The position numbers and the translations under genes are program-made. Under the pieces are notes generated by a model that was not told the DNA's origin, ran no database searches, and saw nothing but the letters and a program-made list of their open reading frames with translations. Shown here piece by piece: positions 1 to 9,236 of a DNA stretch of 64,000 bases (its first letter is position 1; each line of letters opens with the position of its first letter). Origin of the DNA: Phytobacter palmae (GTDB taxonomy: Bacteria > Pseudomonadota > Gammaproteobacteria > Enterobacterales > Enterobacteriaceae); NCBI GenBank assembly GCA_900112785.1, contig FONB01000006.1, positions 307,126 through 371,125 on the forward strand. Direction: 5' to 3'.

Positions 1-114
1 CAGTTTTGTGGCGATGAACGACACAAATGGCCTTAAGCCTGCCCGGACAAAGGAAGTGGCGCGGCGTCTCCCGCTGCGTCTTGCCCGGCGGCTACAATTA
101 CCGGAATAAAAATA

Positions 115-1290
115 ATGAGCCTGCAAAAACATTGGGGTAACTTTCATCTGAGCGCGCTGGGCGTGATGATGCTCTCCGTACTGATCGTCGGCTGCGATGA
201 CAGTGTCGCGCAAAACGCGGCGCCACAGGCGCCCGCCGTCAGCGCTGCGGATGTGGTGGTGAAATCCATTAGCCAGTGGGATAGCTTTAACGGTCGGATT
301 GAAGCGGTGGAAAGCGTTCAGCTACGCCCCCGCGTTTCCGGCTACATCGATAAGGTGAATTACACCGATGGCCAGGAAGTGAAAAAGGGTGACGTGCTGT
401 TCACCATCGATGACAGAACCTATCGCGCCGCGCTGGAACAGGCGCAGGCGACGCTAACAAGAGCCAAAACGCAGGCCAGTCTGGCGCAAAGTGAGGCTAA
501 CCGTACAGATAAATTAATCAGTACCAACCTCGTTTCCCGCGAAGAATGGGAGCAGCGTCGTTCGGCCGCCGCCCAGGCGCAGGCCGACATTCGCGCAGCC
601 CAGGCGGCGGTTGACGCCGCGCAACTTAATCTCGATTTCACCAAGGTGACCGCGCCAATCGACGGCCGCGCCAGTCGGGCGTTGATCACCAGCGGAAATC
701 TGGTCACTGCGGGCGACAGCGCCAGCGTACTCACAACGCTGGTCTCGCAGAAGACAGTTTACGTCTACTTTGATGTCGATGAGTCGACCTACCTCCACTA
801 TCAAAATCTCGCCCGCAGCGGGCAAGGCGCGTCCAGTAATCATCTGGCGCTGCCGGTTGAGATTGGCCTTACTGGTGAGGATGGCTATCCCCATCAGGGT
901 AAAGTGGATTTTCTTGATAATCAGTTAACGCCAAGTACCGGGACGATCCGCATGCGCGCGCTGCTGGATAACACCCAGCGTCAGTTCACGCCGGGTCTCT
1001 TTGCCCGTGTTCGCCTGCCGGGTAGCGCTGAATTTAAAGCCACGCTTATCGACGACAAAGCAGTGCTGACCGATCAGGATCGCAAATATGTTTATATCGT
1101 TGATAAAGAAGGTAAAGCGCAGCGTCGCGATATTACGCCAGGCCGTCTGGCAGAGGGTTTACGCATCGTGCAGCAGGGGCTGAAACCTGGCGATAAAGTC
1201 ATTGTTGACGGTTTACAAAAGGTGTTTATGCCGGGGATGCCGGTTAACGCGAAAACCGTTGCCATGACCACCAGCACCGCCCTCAACTGA
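115..1290 (+). CDS. oqxA: OqxA, periplasmic adaptor of RND multidrug efflux pump
   Basis: This 391-aa protein is the membrane-fusion subunit that links the inner-membrane pump OqxB to an outer-membrane channel, usually TolC, for export of quinolones, quinoxalines and other drugs. The N-terminus has a lipoprotein signal (VLIVGC, acylated Cys near residue 27). Next come a lipoyl half-motif (VQLRPRVSGYIDKV), a long Ala/Gln-rich alpha-hairpin (about residues 100-165), the second lipoyl half (FTKVTAPIDGRAS) and a beta-barrel. The sequence closely matches the OqxA proteins I remember from Klebsiella and Enterobacter. The ATG follows a GGAATAAAAATA leader. oqxB starts 23 bases downstream, so the two are cotranscribed. 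In Klebsiella an AraC-type activator, rarA, lies upstream; here only 114 bases are visible before oqxA, so its presence cannot be judged. Confidence 0.96.
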   Translation: MSLQKHWGNFHLSALGVMMLSVLIVGCDDSVAQNAAPQAPAVSAADVVVKSISQWDSFNGRIEAVESVQLRPRVSGYIDKVNYTDGQEVKKGDVLFTIDDRTYRAALEQAQATLTRAKTQASLAQSEANRTDKLISTNLVSREEWEQRRSAAAQAQADIRAAQAAVDAAQLNLDFTKVTAPIDGRASRALITSGNLVTAGDSASVLTTLVSQKTVYVYFDVDESTYLHYQNLARSGQGASSNHLALPVEIGLTGEDGYPHQGKVDFLDNQLTPSTGTIRMRALLDNTQRQFTPGLFARVRLPGSAEFKATLIDDKAVLTDQDRKYVYIVDKEGKAQRRDITPGRLAEGLRIVQQGLKPGDKVIVDGLQKVFMPGMPVNAKTVAMTTSTALN

Positions 1291-1313
1291 TCCCTTACCT
1301 GAGAATCTGACAC

Positions 1314-4300
1314 ATGGACTTTTCCCGTTTTTTCATCGACAGGCCGATTTTTGCCGCAGTACTGTCGATTCTGATTTTCATCACAGGGTTAATCGCCATC
1401 CCGCTGTTGCCGGTCAGCGAATACCCTGACGTGGTCCCGCCGAGCGTGCAGGTACGCGCGGAGTATCCCGGCGCCAACCCGAAAGTGATTGCCGAGACCG
1501 TGGCGACGCCGCTGGAAGAAGCGATCAACGGCGTTGAAAACATGATGTACATGAAATCTGTTGCCGGCTCCGACGGCGTACTGGTGACCACCGTCACCTT
1601 CCGTCCGGGAACCGATCCGGATCAGGCGCAGGTTCAGGTGCAAAACCGCGTATCACAGGCCGAAGCGCGTCTGCCGGAAGATGTGCGCCGTCTGGGTATT
1701 ACCACCCAGAAACAGTCGCCGACGCTGACGCTGGTAGTGCACCTGTTCTCCCCCGGCGGTAAATACGATTCACTCTATATGCGTAACTACGCCACGCTCA
1801 AAGTGAAGGATGAGCTGGCGCGTCTGCCTGGCGTCGGCCAAATCCAGATTTTTGGCTCGGGCGAATACGCGATGCGTATCTGGCTGGACCCCAATAAGGT
1901 GGCGGCGCGCGGATTGACCGCCTCGGATGTGGTCACGGCGATGCAGGAGCAGAACGTACAGGTCTCCGCGGGTCAGCTTGGCGCCGAACCACTGCCGAAA
2001 GAGAGCGATTTCCTGATCTCAATTAACGCTCAGGGTCGCCTGCATACGGAAGAAGAGTTTGGCAATATTATTCTGAAAACGGCGCAAGACGGCTCGCTGG
2101 TACGTCTGCGCGACGTGGCGCGTATCGAAATGGGCTCCGGTAGCTATGCGCTGCGTTCCCAGTTGAACAATAAAGACGCGGTCGGGATTGGTATTTTCCA
2201 GTCGCCGGGAGCCAATGCCATTGATCTGTCTAACGCGGTGCGCGCAAAAATGGACGAACTGTCCAGGCGTTTCCCGGAAGATATGAAATGGGCGGCGCCT
2301 TACGATCCGACGGTTTTCGTTCGCGACTCCATTCGCGCAGTGGTGCAAACGCTGCTCGAAGCTGTGGTACTGGTAGTTCTGGTGGTGATCCTGTTCCTGC
2401 AAACCTGGCGCGCGTCGATTATTCCGCTGATCGCGGTGCCGGTATCGGTAGTGGGTACGTTCAGCATTCTCTATCTACTTGGCTTCTCGCTTAACACCCT
2501 GAGTTTGTTCGGACTGGTGCTGGCTATCGGTATCGTGGTGGACGATGCCATCGTGGTGGTGGAAAACGTCGAGCGAAACATCGAAGAGGGGCTTGCTCCG
2601 CTTGCGGCGGCGCATCAGGCGATGCGCGAAGTGTCCGGGCCGATTATCGCCATCGCGCTGGTGCTGTGCGCCGTGTTCGTGCCGATGGCGTTTCTCTCCG
2701 GGGTTACCGGTCAGTTCTACAAACAGTTTGCGGTGACGATTGCGATTTCAACGGTGATCTCCGCCATCAACTCGCTGACGCTCTCCCCTGCTCTGGCTGC
2801 CCTGCTGTTAAAGCCGCACGGCGCGCCGAAAGATTACCCTACCCGGCTTATCGACCGTCTGTTCGGCTGGCTTTTCCGTCCGTTTAACCGCTTTTTCCAC
2901 CGCAGCTCGGACGGCTATCAGGGGCTGGTGGGCAAAACGCTCGGACGCCGTGGCGCAGTGTTTGTGGTCTATGTGCTGTTGCTCTGTGCCGCCGGGGTGA
3001 TGTTTAAAGCCGTACCCGGCGGGTTTATTCCGACTCAGGATAAGCTCTATTTAATTGGCGGCGTGAAGATGCCGGAAGGCTCTTCGCTGGAGCGCACCGA
3101 TGCGGTGATCCGCAAAATGAGCGAAATCGGGATGAATACCGAAGGCGTGGATTATGCGGTCGCCTTTCCGGGTCTGAATGCGTTGCAGTTCACCAACACG
3201 CCGAATACCGGGACGGTCTTCTTTGGTCTGAAACCGTTTGACCAGCGTAAACATACCGCTGCGGAAATAAACGCTGAGATCAACGCGAAAATCGCCCAAA
3301 TCCAGCAGGGCTTCGGCTTCTCCATTTTGCCGCCGCCAATTTTAGGGCTGGGTCAGGGTTCGGGCTATTCGCTCTACATCCAGGATCGCGCTGGTCTGGG
3401 CTATGGCGCGCTGCAAAACGCGGTAAATACGATGTCCGGCGCGATTATGCAGACGCCGGGGATGCATTTCCCGATCTCAACCTACCAGGCGAACGTTCCG
3501 CAACTGGATGTGCAGGTTGACCGTGATAAGGCCAAAGCGCAGGGGGTGTCGCTGACCGATCTGTTCGGTACGCTGCAAACCTATCTGGGATCGTCGTATG
3601 TGAACGATTTCAACCAGTTCGGGCGTACCTGGCGCGTGATGGCGCAGGCCGATGGACCATACCGTGAAAGCGTGGAGGATATTGCCAATTTGCGCACCCG
3701 TAATAATCAGGGCGAAATGGTGCCAATCGGCAGTATGGTGAATATCAGTACTACCTACGGTCCGGACCCGGTGATTCGTTACAATGGTTATCCGGCGGCG
3801 GATTTGATTGGCGATGCCGACCCGCGCGTGCTTTCATCCGCACAGGCGATGACGCAGCTGGACGCGATGTCTAAGCAGATCCTGCCGAACGGAATGAATA
3901 TTGAATGGACGGATCTGAGCTTCCAGCAGGCCACTCAGGGCAATACGGCGCTGATTGTCTTCCCGGTTGCGGTGCTGCTGGCGTTCCTGGTACTGGCCGC
4001 TCTGTATGAAAGCTGGACGCTGCCGCTGGCGGTGATCCTTATCGTGCCGATGACGATGCTCTCCGCGCTGTTTGGCGTCTGGCTGACCGGCGGCGATAAC
4101 AACGTGTTCGTGCAGGTGGGTCTGGTGGTTCTCATGGGGCTGGCGTGTAAAAACGCGATTCTTATCGTCGAGTTTGCCCGCGAGCTGGAAATCCAGGGTA
4201 AAGGGATCATGGAAGCGGCGCTGGAGGCGTGCCGCCTGCGTTTACGTCCGATTGTGATGACCTCCATCGCCTTTATTGCCGGGACCATTCCGCTGATCCT

Positions 4301-4466
4301 CGGCCACGGCGCGGGCGCAGAAGTGCGCGGCGTTACCGGGATCACAGTGTTCTCCGGTATGTTGGGCGTGACGCTGTTTGGTCTGTTCCTGACACCGGTC
4401 TTTTACGTGACGCTGCGTAAATTCGTCACGCGCGGCAAAGTGGAAAGAGAGGTTCTGCCTGCATAG
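1314..4466 (+). CDS. oqxB: OqxB, RND multidrug efflux transporter
   Basis: This 1050-aa inner-membrane proton/drug antiporter is the pump of the OqxAB tripartite system. It shows the full resistance-nodulation-division layout: an N-terminal membrane helix (FFIDRPIFAAVLSILIF), a first porter domain, helices TM2-6 with the conserved VVDDAIVVVENVERN segment carrying paired Asp residues of the proton relay, a second porter domain, and TM8-12 with the GLACKNAILIVEFA motif. The length is normal for HAE1 pumps and there is no frameshift. It nearly matches OqxB as known from Klebsiella and Enterobacter. It is followed within 20 bases by a bidirectional hairpin terminator and then the convergent repressor gene oqxR. 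Confidence 0.97.
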   Translation: MDFSRFFIDRPIFAAVLSILIFITGLIAIPLLPVSEYPDVVPPSVQVRAEYPGANPKVIAETVATPLEEAINGVENMMYMKSVAGSDGVLVTTVTFRPGTDPDQAQVQVQNRVSQAEARLPEDVRRLGITTQKQSPTLTLVVHLFSPGGKYDSLYMRNYATLKVKDELARLPGVGQIQIFGSGEYAMRIWLDPNKVAARGLTASDVVTAMQEQNVQVSAGQLGAEPLPKESDFLISINAQGRLHTEEEFGNIILKTAQDGSLVRLRDVARIEMGSGSYALRSQLNNKDAVGIGIFQSPGANAIDLSNAVRAKMDELSRRFPEDMKWAAPYDPTVFVRDSIRAVVQTLLEAVVLVVLVVILFLQTWRASIIPLIAVPVSVVGTFSILYLLGFSLNTLSLFGLVLAIGIVVDDAIVVVENVERNIEEGLAPLAAAHQAMREVSGPIIAIALVLCAVFVPMAFLSGVTGQFYKQFAVTIAISTVISAINSLTLSPALAALLLKPHGAPKDYPTRLIDRLFGWLFRPFNRFFHRSSDGYQGLVGKTLGRRGAVFVVYVLLLCAAGVMFKAVPGGFIPTQDKLYLIGGVKMPEGSSLERTDAVIRKMSEIGMNTEGVDYAVAFPGLNALQFTNTPNTGTVFFGLKPFDQRKHTAAEINAEINAKIAQIQQGFGFSILPPPILGLGQGSGYSLYIQDRAGLGYGALQNAVNTMSGAIMQTPGMHFPISTYQANVPQLDVQVDRDKAKAQGVSLTDLFGTLQTYLGSSYVNDFNQFGRTWRVMAQADGPYRESVEDIANLRTRNNQGEMVPIGSMVNISTTYGPDPVIRYNGYPAADLIGDADPRVLSSAQAMTQLDAMSKQILPNGMNIEWTDLSFQQATQGNTALIVFPVAVLLAFLVLAALYESWTLPLAVILIVPMTMLSALFGVWLTGGDNNVFVQVGLVVLMGLACKNAILIVEFARELEIQGKGIMEAALEACRLRLRPIVMTSIAFIAGTIPLILGHGAGAEVRGVTGITVFSGMLGVTLFGLFLTPVFYVTLRKFVTRGKVEREVLPA

Positions 4467-4484
4467 GGACATCGCAGATAACAA

Positions 4485-4517
4485 AAAACCGCCTTCACAG
4501 TGAGGCGGTTTTTTTTC
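4485..4517. terminator. bidirectional terminator between oqxB and oqxR
   Basis: An A-run, a stem CCGCCTT/GAGGCGG and then eight T form a Rho-independent terminator that can be read on either strand. It sits exactly between the convergent ends of oqxB and oqxR. Confidence 0.85.
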
Positions 4518-4532
4518 GCAAAAAGAGAATTA

Positions 4533-5012
4533 TTAAAGCGCTTTTTTATACCGGGTATCAATTTCAGGCACCGGGTCACAGCCGCTGGTATCGGCTTTTT
4601 TGACCTTTTCCAGCGCGCTTGCCACGGTATGACGAGCTAATACCTCTAACGACGCCTGTTCTGCTTCATCAGCGATAGATTTAAAGTACCAGCACGCATT
4701 GGCGCTGACCACGCAGCGCGCCGGTACATCGGGTCGCGACGCCCAAAGCTTTTTGTCTTCTATGACGGACAGGTAGATATCGCGCAGGGTGATCTCTTCG
4801 GGCGGTCGGCCAAGATGAATAGAGCCGTTGCGGCCAAGTGTTGAGACGATAATGCCGTCACGAGTGAGGGGCACCATCAATTTGCGGATGAAGCTCGGAT
4901 TCGCTTCCAGGCCATAGGCCAGAATCGCACTCGTCGAACGTTCACCGGATTGCTCCGCCATCGCTACGCTGAGAACCATCTGCAAAGCTGTCGGGAAGCG
5001 GTAATCTAACAT
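4533..5012 (-). CDS. oqxR: OqxR, Rrf2-family repressor of oqxAB
   Basis: This 159-aa Rrf2-family winged-helix regulator is known in Klebsiella as the local repressor of oqxAB, where loss-of-function mutations cause pump overexpression. The HTH lies in the segment from MLDYRFPTALQMVL to LMVPLTRDGIIVSTLGRNG, followed by the typical hydrophobic C-terminal part with ITLRDIYLSVIED and a Cys-containing stretch (ARCVVSANACWYF). The reading frame stays open upstream to a GTG at 5054, but I chose the ATG at 5012 (protein begins MLDYRFP). It has a good AGGA about eight bases upstream and matches the start usually given for this protein. No truncation is visible, so the repressor looks functional. Confidence 0.92.
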   Translation of the reverse strand: MLDYRFPTALQMVLSVAMAEQSGERSTSAILAYGLEANPSFIRKLMVPLTRDGIIVSTLGRNGSIHLGRPPEEITLRDIYLSVIEDKKLWASRPDVPARCVVSANACWYFKSIADEAEQASLEVLARHTVASALEKVKKADTSGCDPVPEIDTRYKKAL

Positions 5013-5293
5013 TTCAGTATCCTGGGTTGCGGTGAATCTTTTTCTTTTTGGCACCGCAGAGGTGAGTAATCAATGAGCAATAATATAACAAATACCGTTA
5101 TTTTTTTGAAGCAATCAACGAGTGACCTGACGCGTAAAAAAGAGTTTCCACCGTGCGCCACAAACTTCATCCAGAGCGAACTGACTCCTTTATCCAGCCA
5201 GCCCGAACCTCATAAAGAGCATATAGCGCTACCGATACAGGCCACAACTATTCAATGGCTGGCCTGAGGTATTTGAAGCACGAAACGTTCATT

Positions 5294-5775
5294 TTATGTG
5301 CCCTCTATGTCTCCAGATGTTAAGGATATATGATGCGACCCAACGAACGTCTTTTTAACCCGAACAGAACAATGAAAGTAAGGTATCCAGATGCAAGCAT
5401 AAATTAGATACCTGACAACAGGCATAATAATGGCAAAGTTCAGCGCAAGAGGTGCAAATAAGTATAAAGTGATAGCCCGGTTAATCAGCATGACCGCGAT
5501 ACTGTTGGTGCGTAACAGGATATATGCCGGCGGTAACTCGCTCTTTTTACGCAAAAAAAGAGAGGCAACATAAATAACCAGGAGCAGTAAAATCAGGTTA
5601 ATTCCTGCGGCAATAAAAAGCCAGGAGGTCTGATAAACAGGAATACGACTCAGCGTATTCATACCCAGCTTTAAGGTCATTACCAACGAAATGAAATAAT
5701 CACAGACCATTAGTAATATATTGAGGAGTGGCAGGAACAACAAACCGCTAATTTTTCTTTAGCGTTTTTCTTCAT
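5294..5775 (-). pseudogene. DUF2569-type membrane protein, frameshifted at codon 8
   Basis: The long frame (5294-5743, apparent TTG start) encodes a small four-helix membrane protein ending in a WIPYF..S.RVKKTFV motif typical of the DUF2569/YdgK family. Its true beginning lies one frame away: an ATG at 5775 opens MKKNAKEK, and adding one A to the A5 run at 5752-5756 would continue it as KISGLLFLPLLN, matching the family's conserved G(W)L..P start. So the gene seems to have lost one base in a homopolymer. Translation from the TTG at 5743 might still give a protein lacking about 12 residues. Function in this family is unknown. The single-base change could also be a sequencing error. Confidence 0.7.
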
Positions 5776-5998
5776 ATTCAGCACACTATTCAAGATGTTG
5801 CGCAATCGACATATCACAGTTTAAGCACGTCCATTTGAAAGGGGGCGCAGTCCTTACTTTTTTGTCTCTTCGTTCATAACGAACTTGCTTCATTCCCGGC
5901 TTAATTAACGGCTAACCATGAACAATCTTTAGGGTAATTGCGTTCTCACCGTTGTGGTTATGAAGAAAACAAGTATAAAAACCCCCTGCCCGTGCGAA

Positions 5999-6022
5999 AT
6001 GGCCGGTTATATAACCGGCCAT
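5999..6022. repeat. perfect 24-base palindrome downstream of the dehydrogenase gene
   Basis: The sequence ATGGCCGGTTAT is followed immediately by its own reverse complement. It lies 37 bases beyond the stop of the minus-strand dehydrogenase, in a 283-base gap (5776-6058) with no supportable gene. As RNA it would fold into a 12-bp stem. On the minus strand a T5 run follows only after about 20 bases, so it may be a terminator-like or 3'-end-stabilising hairpin, or a protein-binding site. Confidence 0.5.
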
Positions 6023-6058
6023 CCTTGTCCCGCTAATGTGCTCTGTAGCAGAAATTAA

Positions 6059-6892
6059 TCAGCCATCGGTTGAGCGCGTTATTTTTTCCCATTGTTCTAT
6101 TTCCTTACCCAATGCCGCGAGTTTTTCTCGCACTAAACTTAATGCGTCACTGCCTAACAACAAATGCGTGGGCGGGGTTTCGCTCTGCGTTATTGCCAGA
6201 ATGGCACGTGCGGCTTTCACAGGATCGCCGGGTTGCTTACCGCTTTTTTCCTGACGAGCCTGACGGATGGGATCGAATAAAGCATCATAGTCCGCAATGC
6301 TGCGGGCACTGCGGACCATTGAGCGGCCAGCCCAGTCGGTCCGAAATGACCCCGGCGCCACGGCCGTTACGTGTATGTTGAACGGGGCAAGCTCTTTGCT
6401 TAACGTCTCTGATATACCTTCCAGTGCAAATTTGCTGCCGCAGTAATAGCTGATACCAGGCATGGTAATGAAACTGCCCATCGAAGTGATATTAATGATA
6501 TGACCGCGGCGTCGCTGGCGCATGCCGGGCAGGACCGCTTTGATCATTGCCACTGCGCCGAACACATTCACATCAAACTGCCGGCGCATCTCTTCAAGCG
6601 AGGATTCTTCCATTATCCCTTCATGGCCGTAGCCCGCGTTGTTGACAAGGATATCAACCGGGCCAACTGTCGCTTCGGTTTCTGCAACCACCCCATCAAT
6701 GCGCGCAACGTCCGTGACATCAAGAAGGCGACCGAACGCCCGCGAAGTATCAAGGGCTTCGAAGGCCTGCTGCGCTTCGCGGTTGCGCACAGTCCCGATA
6801 ACCCGATGGCCTGCGGCGAGAGCTTCCTGCGCCAGTGCCCGACCGAAGCCGCTGCTGACGCCAGTGATTAAAATGGTTTTTGTAAATGTCAT
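6059..6892 (-). CDS. short-chain dehydrogenase/reductase
   Basis: This 277-aa classical SDR, a cytosolic NAD(P)-dependent oxidoreductase, has a Rossmann glycine motif TGVSSGFG near residue 10, the NNAG motif near 88, a Ser in NITSMGSF and the catalytic YCGSK (Tyr/Lys) near 155. The C-terminus is longer than the minimal SDR fold, as in uncharacterised family members of this size. The start has GGAGCG upstream. The gene is transcribed away from the AraC-family gene at 6997, with a shared 104-base promoter region, so that regulator probably controls it. The substrate cannot be told from sequence. Confidence 0.87.
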   Translation of the reverse strand: MTFTKTILITGVSSGFGRALAQEALAAGHRVIGTVRNREAQQAFEALDTSRAFGRLLDVTDVARIDGVVAETEATVGPVDILVNNAGYGHEGIMEESSLEEMRRQFDVNVFGAVAMIKAVLPGMRQRRRGHIINITSMGSFITMPGISYYCGSKFALEGISETLSKELAPFNIHVTAVAPGSFRTDWAGRSMVRSARSIADYDALFDPIRQARQEKSGKQPGDPVKAARAILAITQSETPPTHLLLGSDALSLVREKLAALGKEIEQWEKITRSTDG

Positions 6893-6996
6893 AAAAAGCG
6901 CTCCATGAACAGTAGAGTTTGCATGGTATTCTCTGAACTGCTGGATTTTCAGGCCATATCTTCTCTTTTTCTTGCCTGATTTTATGAGGAGCGAAA

Positions 6997-7917
6997 ATGT
7001 CTCTGATGCTCACCTTAATGAAAACCCTTGCGGCGCAGGAGGGTTACAACCTGACTGCGTTGTCTGATGTGCGAATTTTACGCGCCGATCGCCCGCTTTC
7101 CAGAACGCCTGTGCTTTACGATCCGGGGATTGTGATTGTCTGCCAGGGCAGTAAACGCGGTTTTTTCGGTCAGCAGACCTATTTATATGATGAGCAACAC
7201 TACCTGGCCGTTTCGGTGCCCGTGCCCTTTGTGATGGAAACCGACGCTTCGCCAGAACATCCGTTACTGGCGATTTATATGCATCTGGATTTTCAGCTTG
7301 CCGCTGAACTCATGTTGCAGATCGAACAGCATGGCAACCCGCATCCTCCCGCCGCGCCGCAAAGCATGATGTCGAGCCCGATGGACGATGCGGTAAAAGC
7401 GGCTGTACTGCGCCTGCTTGAAGTGTTGAACAATCCGTTTGAGGCGGCCATCCTCGGCCCCGGCCGGGTACGTGAGCTCTATTTCCGCGTGTTGACGGGT
7501 GCACAGGGGAACGCAATGCGTGCGGCGCTGGCTTTGCAGGGGCAGTTTGGCAAAATCGGCAAAGTGCTACATCGCATCCATGCCACCTACGCTGAACCGT
7601 TAACGCTGACGCAACTGGCGATGGAAGCCGGAATGAGTGTGCCTACATTTCATAGCCATTTCAAAGCGATAACCCGCGTGCCGCCAATGCAGTATGTGAA
7701 ATCAGTACGCCTGCACCAGGCGCGAATGTTGATGGTGCGTCAGTCTATTACCGCCGCCGCCGCGAGCTATGCGGTCGGCTATGAAAGTCCGTCGCAATTC
7801 AATCGCGAGTTTAAGCGCCTGTTTGGTCTGCCACCGGCTGAGGAGATAAAACGCATGCAGCGTAACTTTGCTGTTCCACCGGCGCAACAAGCGTCAGTAT
7901 TTGTCTCTTCGCATTAG
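6997..7917 (+). CDS. AraC-family regulator, divergent from the dehydrogenase
   Basis: This 306-aa protein has an N-terminal AraC_N-type cupin domain of the YqhC-like kind (LSDVRILRADRPLSRTPVLYDPGIVIVCQG) and a C-terminal double HTH (about residues 195-290; LTLTQLAMEAGMSVPTFHSH and SPSQFNREFKRLFG). A strong AGGAG precedes the ATG. YqhC-type regulators sense aldehydes or electrophiles and control a neighbouring oxidoreductase, and the divergent SDR at 6059-6892 fits that pattern. This is inference from family and layout. Confidence 0.88.
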   Translation: MSLMLTLMKTLAAQEGYNLTALSDVRILRADRPLSRTPVLYDPGIVIVCQGSKRGFFGQQTYLYDEQHYLAVSVPVPFVMETDASPEHPLLAIYMHLDFQLAAELMLQIEQHGNPHPPAAPQSMMSSPMDDAVKAAVLRLLEVLNNPFEAAILGPGRVRELYFRVLTGAQGNAMRAALALQGQFGKIGKVLHRIHATYAEPLTLTQLAMEAGMSVPTFHSHFKAITRVPPMQYVKSVRLHQARMLMVRQSITAAAASYAVGYESPSQFNREFKRLFGLPPAEEIKRMQRNFAVPPAQQASVFVSSH

Positions 7918-7921
7918 GCTG

Positions 7922-8206
7922 CTACTGAATATCACGAGATTCATTCACCAACATCCTGATTATTTTGTCCACCATAAAGGGCGCAGCATGGTTGAGTTCC
8001 GGATCGCTTAACAGTTTATCGGCTATCATCAAGGCAAAATGGCGAACGGCTTCATTATCACCGTTACAGCGCATGTGCTGGCTCCGTTGTAATAATTCAC
8101 TCCGCTGCGATAGCCCCTTATTCGTTGCACTTAAACCGGAAAATGAACGGAACGGGCCTTCTGCTGCGGCTAACTTGCGCCTGTCAGGGAAACGGATAAC
8201 CGTCAT
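7922..8206 (-). CDS. 94-aa protein of unknown function under TetR-type operator control
   Basis: I do not recognise this protein. It is small, basic at the N-terminus (VIRFPDRRKL) and predicted soluble and helical, with no membrane segment. Three things support it as real: GGAGAG seven bases before the ATG, a well-placed promoter upstream (TTGACA, 17 bases, TAGGAT), and a 22-base palindromic operator over that promoter resembling the one in front of the operon at 9237. It therefore seems to belong to the regulon of the TetR-family protein at 8453. Its stop lies only four bases beyond the convergent AraC-family gene. Confidence 0.65.
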   Translation of the reverse strand: MTVIRFPDRRKLAAAEGPFRSFSGLSATNKGLSQRSELLQRSQHMRCNGDNEAVRHFALMIADKLLSDPELNHAAPFMVDKIIRMLVNESRDIQ

Positions 8207-8238
8207 AAAGTCTCTCCACCGGGATGTTTTGAACTAAA

Positions 8239-8260
8239 ACCATCCTAGTAGTAGGATGGT
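8239..8260 (-). promoter_or_regulatory. palindromic TetR-type operator over the promoter of the 94-aa gene
   Basis: Nine-base arms ACCATCCTA and TAGGATGGT flank GTAG. Read on the minus strand, TTGACA lies 17 bases before TAGGAT, so the palindrome fills the spacer and the -10 box. The core CCTANTAGTAGG is shared with the site at 9157-9170. The TetR-family gene at 8453 lies between the two sites and is the obvious candidate to bind both. Confidence 0.75.
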
Positions 8261-8452
8261 ATAGTGTCAATGTTGTACAGATAAGCTTCAGCTTTTCACA
8301 AAAGAAATGCGTGAAGAGATGTTCAGGCTCAGCCGATGCCGGGTCTGGCGGTTTGACAATTTCTCTTCCTGCCAGTAGGTTGTCCAGACTGAATCCTGCA
8401 CAAGATACTGATCTCAAGAATTTTTTACCTGGATTGATTACTGGAGAGTGAA

Positions 8453-9037
8453 ATGATCGAACGTTCACCGAAAGCGCGTGAAATTATGGCTAATACGCGA
8501 CAACTGCTCACCGCCGGAGGGTATAAAAGTTTTAGCTATGCCGATCTTGCTGAGCGGGTCGGTATTCGTAAAGCCAGTATCCATCACCATTTTCCGGGCA
8601 AAGAAGATTTAGTGAAGGCGGTTGTACAGGAGTATCGTGCCGAAGCTCAGGCCGGAATGGCGGCCATGGATCAGCAAATAAACGATCCCCTCGTCAAAGT
8701 GAGAGGTTATGCCGATTTCTGGTCGGCTTGTATCAAAGATGGCTCTTCACCATTTTGTATCTGCGTGATGCTTGCCGTTGAGCTGCCAACATTACCGGTG
8801 GAGATTGCCGCTGAGGTCACCGGCCATTTCAGCGATCTCTCTGACTGGCTGACATCATTACTCCGCGCGGGTGAAGCCCTGGGTATTTTCCAGTTAAATG
8901 AAACCGCGCAAGCCGAAGCCAGAGCGCTGATGGCAGGCATACACGGCGCCATGCTGGCAGCACGAGCATTCAATAATCCGCAGGTGTTTGATCAGATTGC
9001 TTATCCACTGATCAACAAAGTTGTAAAAGTAGCCTGA
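8453..9037 (+). CDS. TetR/AcrR-family repressor
   Basis: This 194-aa protein has the canonical N-terminal TetR HTH (SYADLAERVGIRKASIHHHFPGKEDL, about residues 27-52) and a helical ligand-binding domain with two close cysteines (FCICVML) that could be redox or electrophile sensors, which is inference. GGAGAG precedes the ATG. It sits between two matching palindromic operators, one in front of the 94-aa gene and one in front of the membrane protein/catalase/cytochrome b operon. It most likely represses both flanking units until released by an inducer. No copy of the operator is evident directly before the gene itself. Confidence 0.9.
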   Translation: MIERSPKAREIMANTRQLLTAGGYKSFSYADLAERVGIRKASIHHHFPGKEDLVKAVVQEYRAEAQAGMAAMDQQINDPLVKVRGYADFWSACIKDGSSPFCICVMLAVELPTLPVEIAAEVTGHFSDLSDWLTSLLRAGEALGIFQLNETAQAEARALMAGIHGAMLAARAFNNPQVFDQIAYPLINKVVKVA

Positions 9038-9142
9038 CAGTTGCCCGGTCTTTTAACCGGGTAACACTTGTTGCAAAACCTCCCCTTACCTCTCGCCTCT
9101 CAATGCTCCTGTTATGACGTAACCTGGTTGCAGCAAAACATG

Positions 9143-9171
9143 TTGACCTTTTACCTACCTACTAGTAGGTT
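9143..9171 (+). promoter_or_regulatory. promoter with TetR operator for the peroxidase/cytochrome b operon
   Basis: TTGACC at 9143-9148 is followed 17 bases later by TAGGTT at 9166-9171. A perfect 14-base palindrome, ACCTACTAGTAGGT (9157-9170), covers the spacer end and the -10 box. The arrangement is the same as at the 94-aa gene promoter, with core CCTANTAGTAGG in both, which argues for one repressor. Confidence 0.75.
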
Positions 9172-9236
9172 TACTGACGAGAGGAAGCTCATTCTGATGC
9201 TCCATTTGTTCAACATGCCAGGTTGAGAGGGTTGAA

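Noticed and set aside
5073..5267. 64-aa open frame upstream of oqxR on the plus strand
   Set aside because: No ribosome site, no domain and a composition unlike the neighbours; it lies in the divergent leader region of oqxR.
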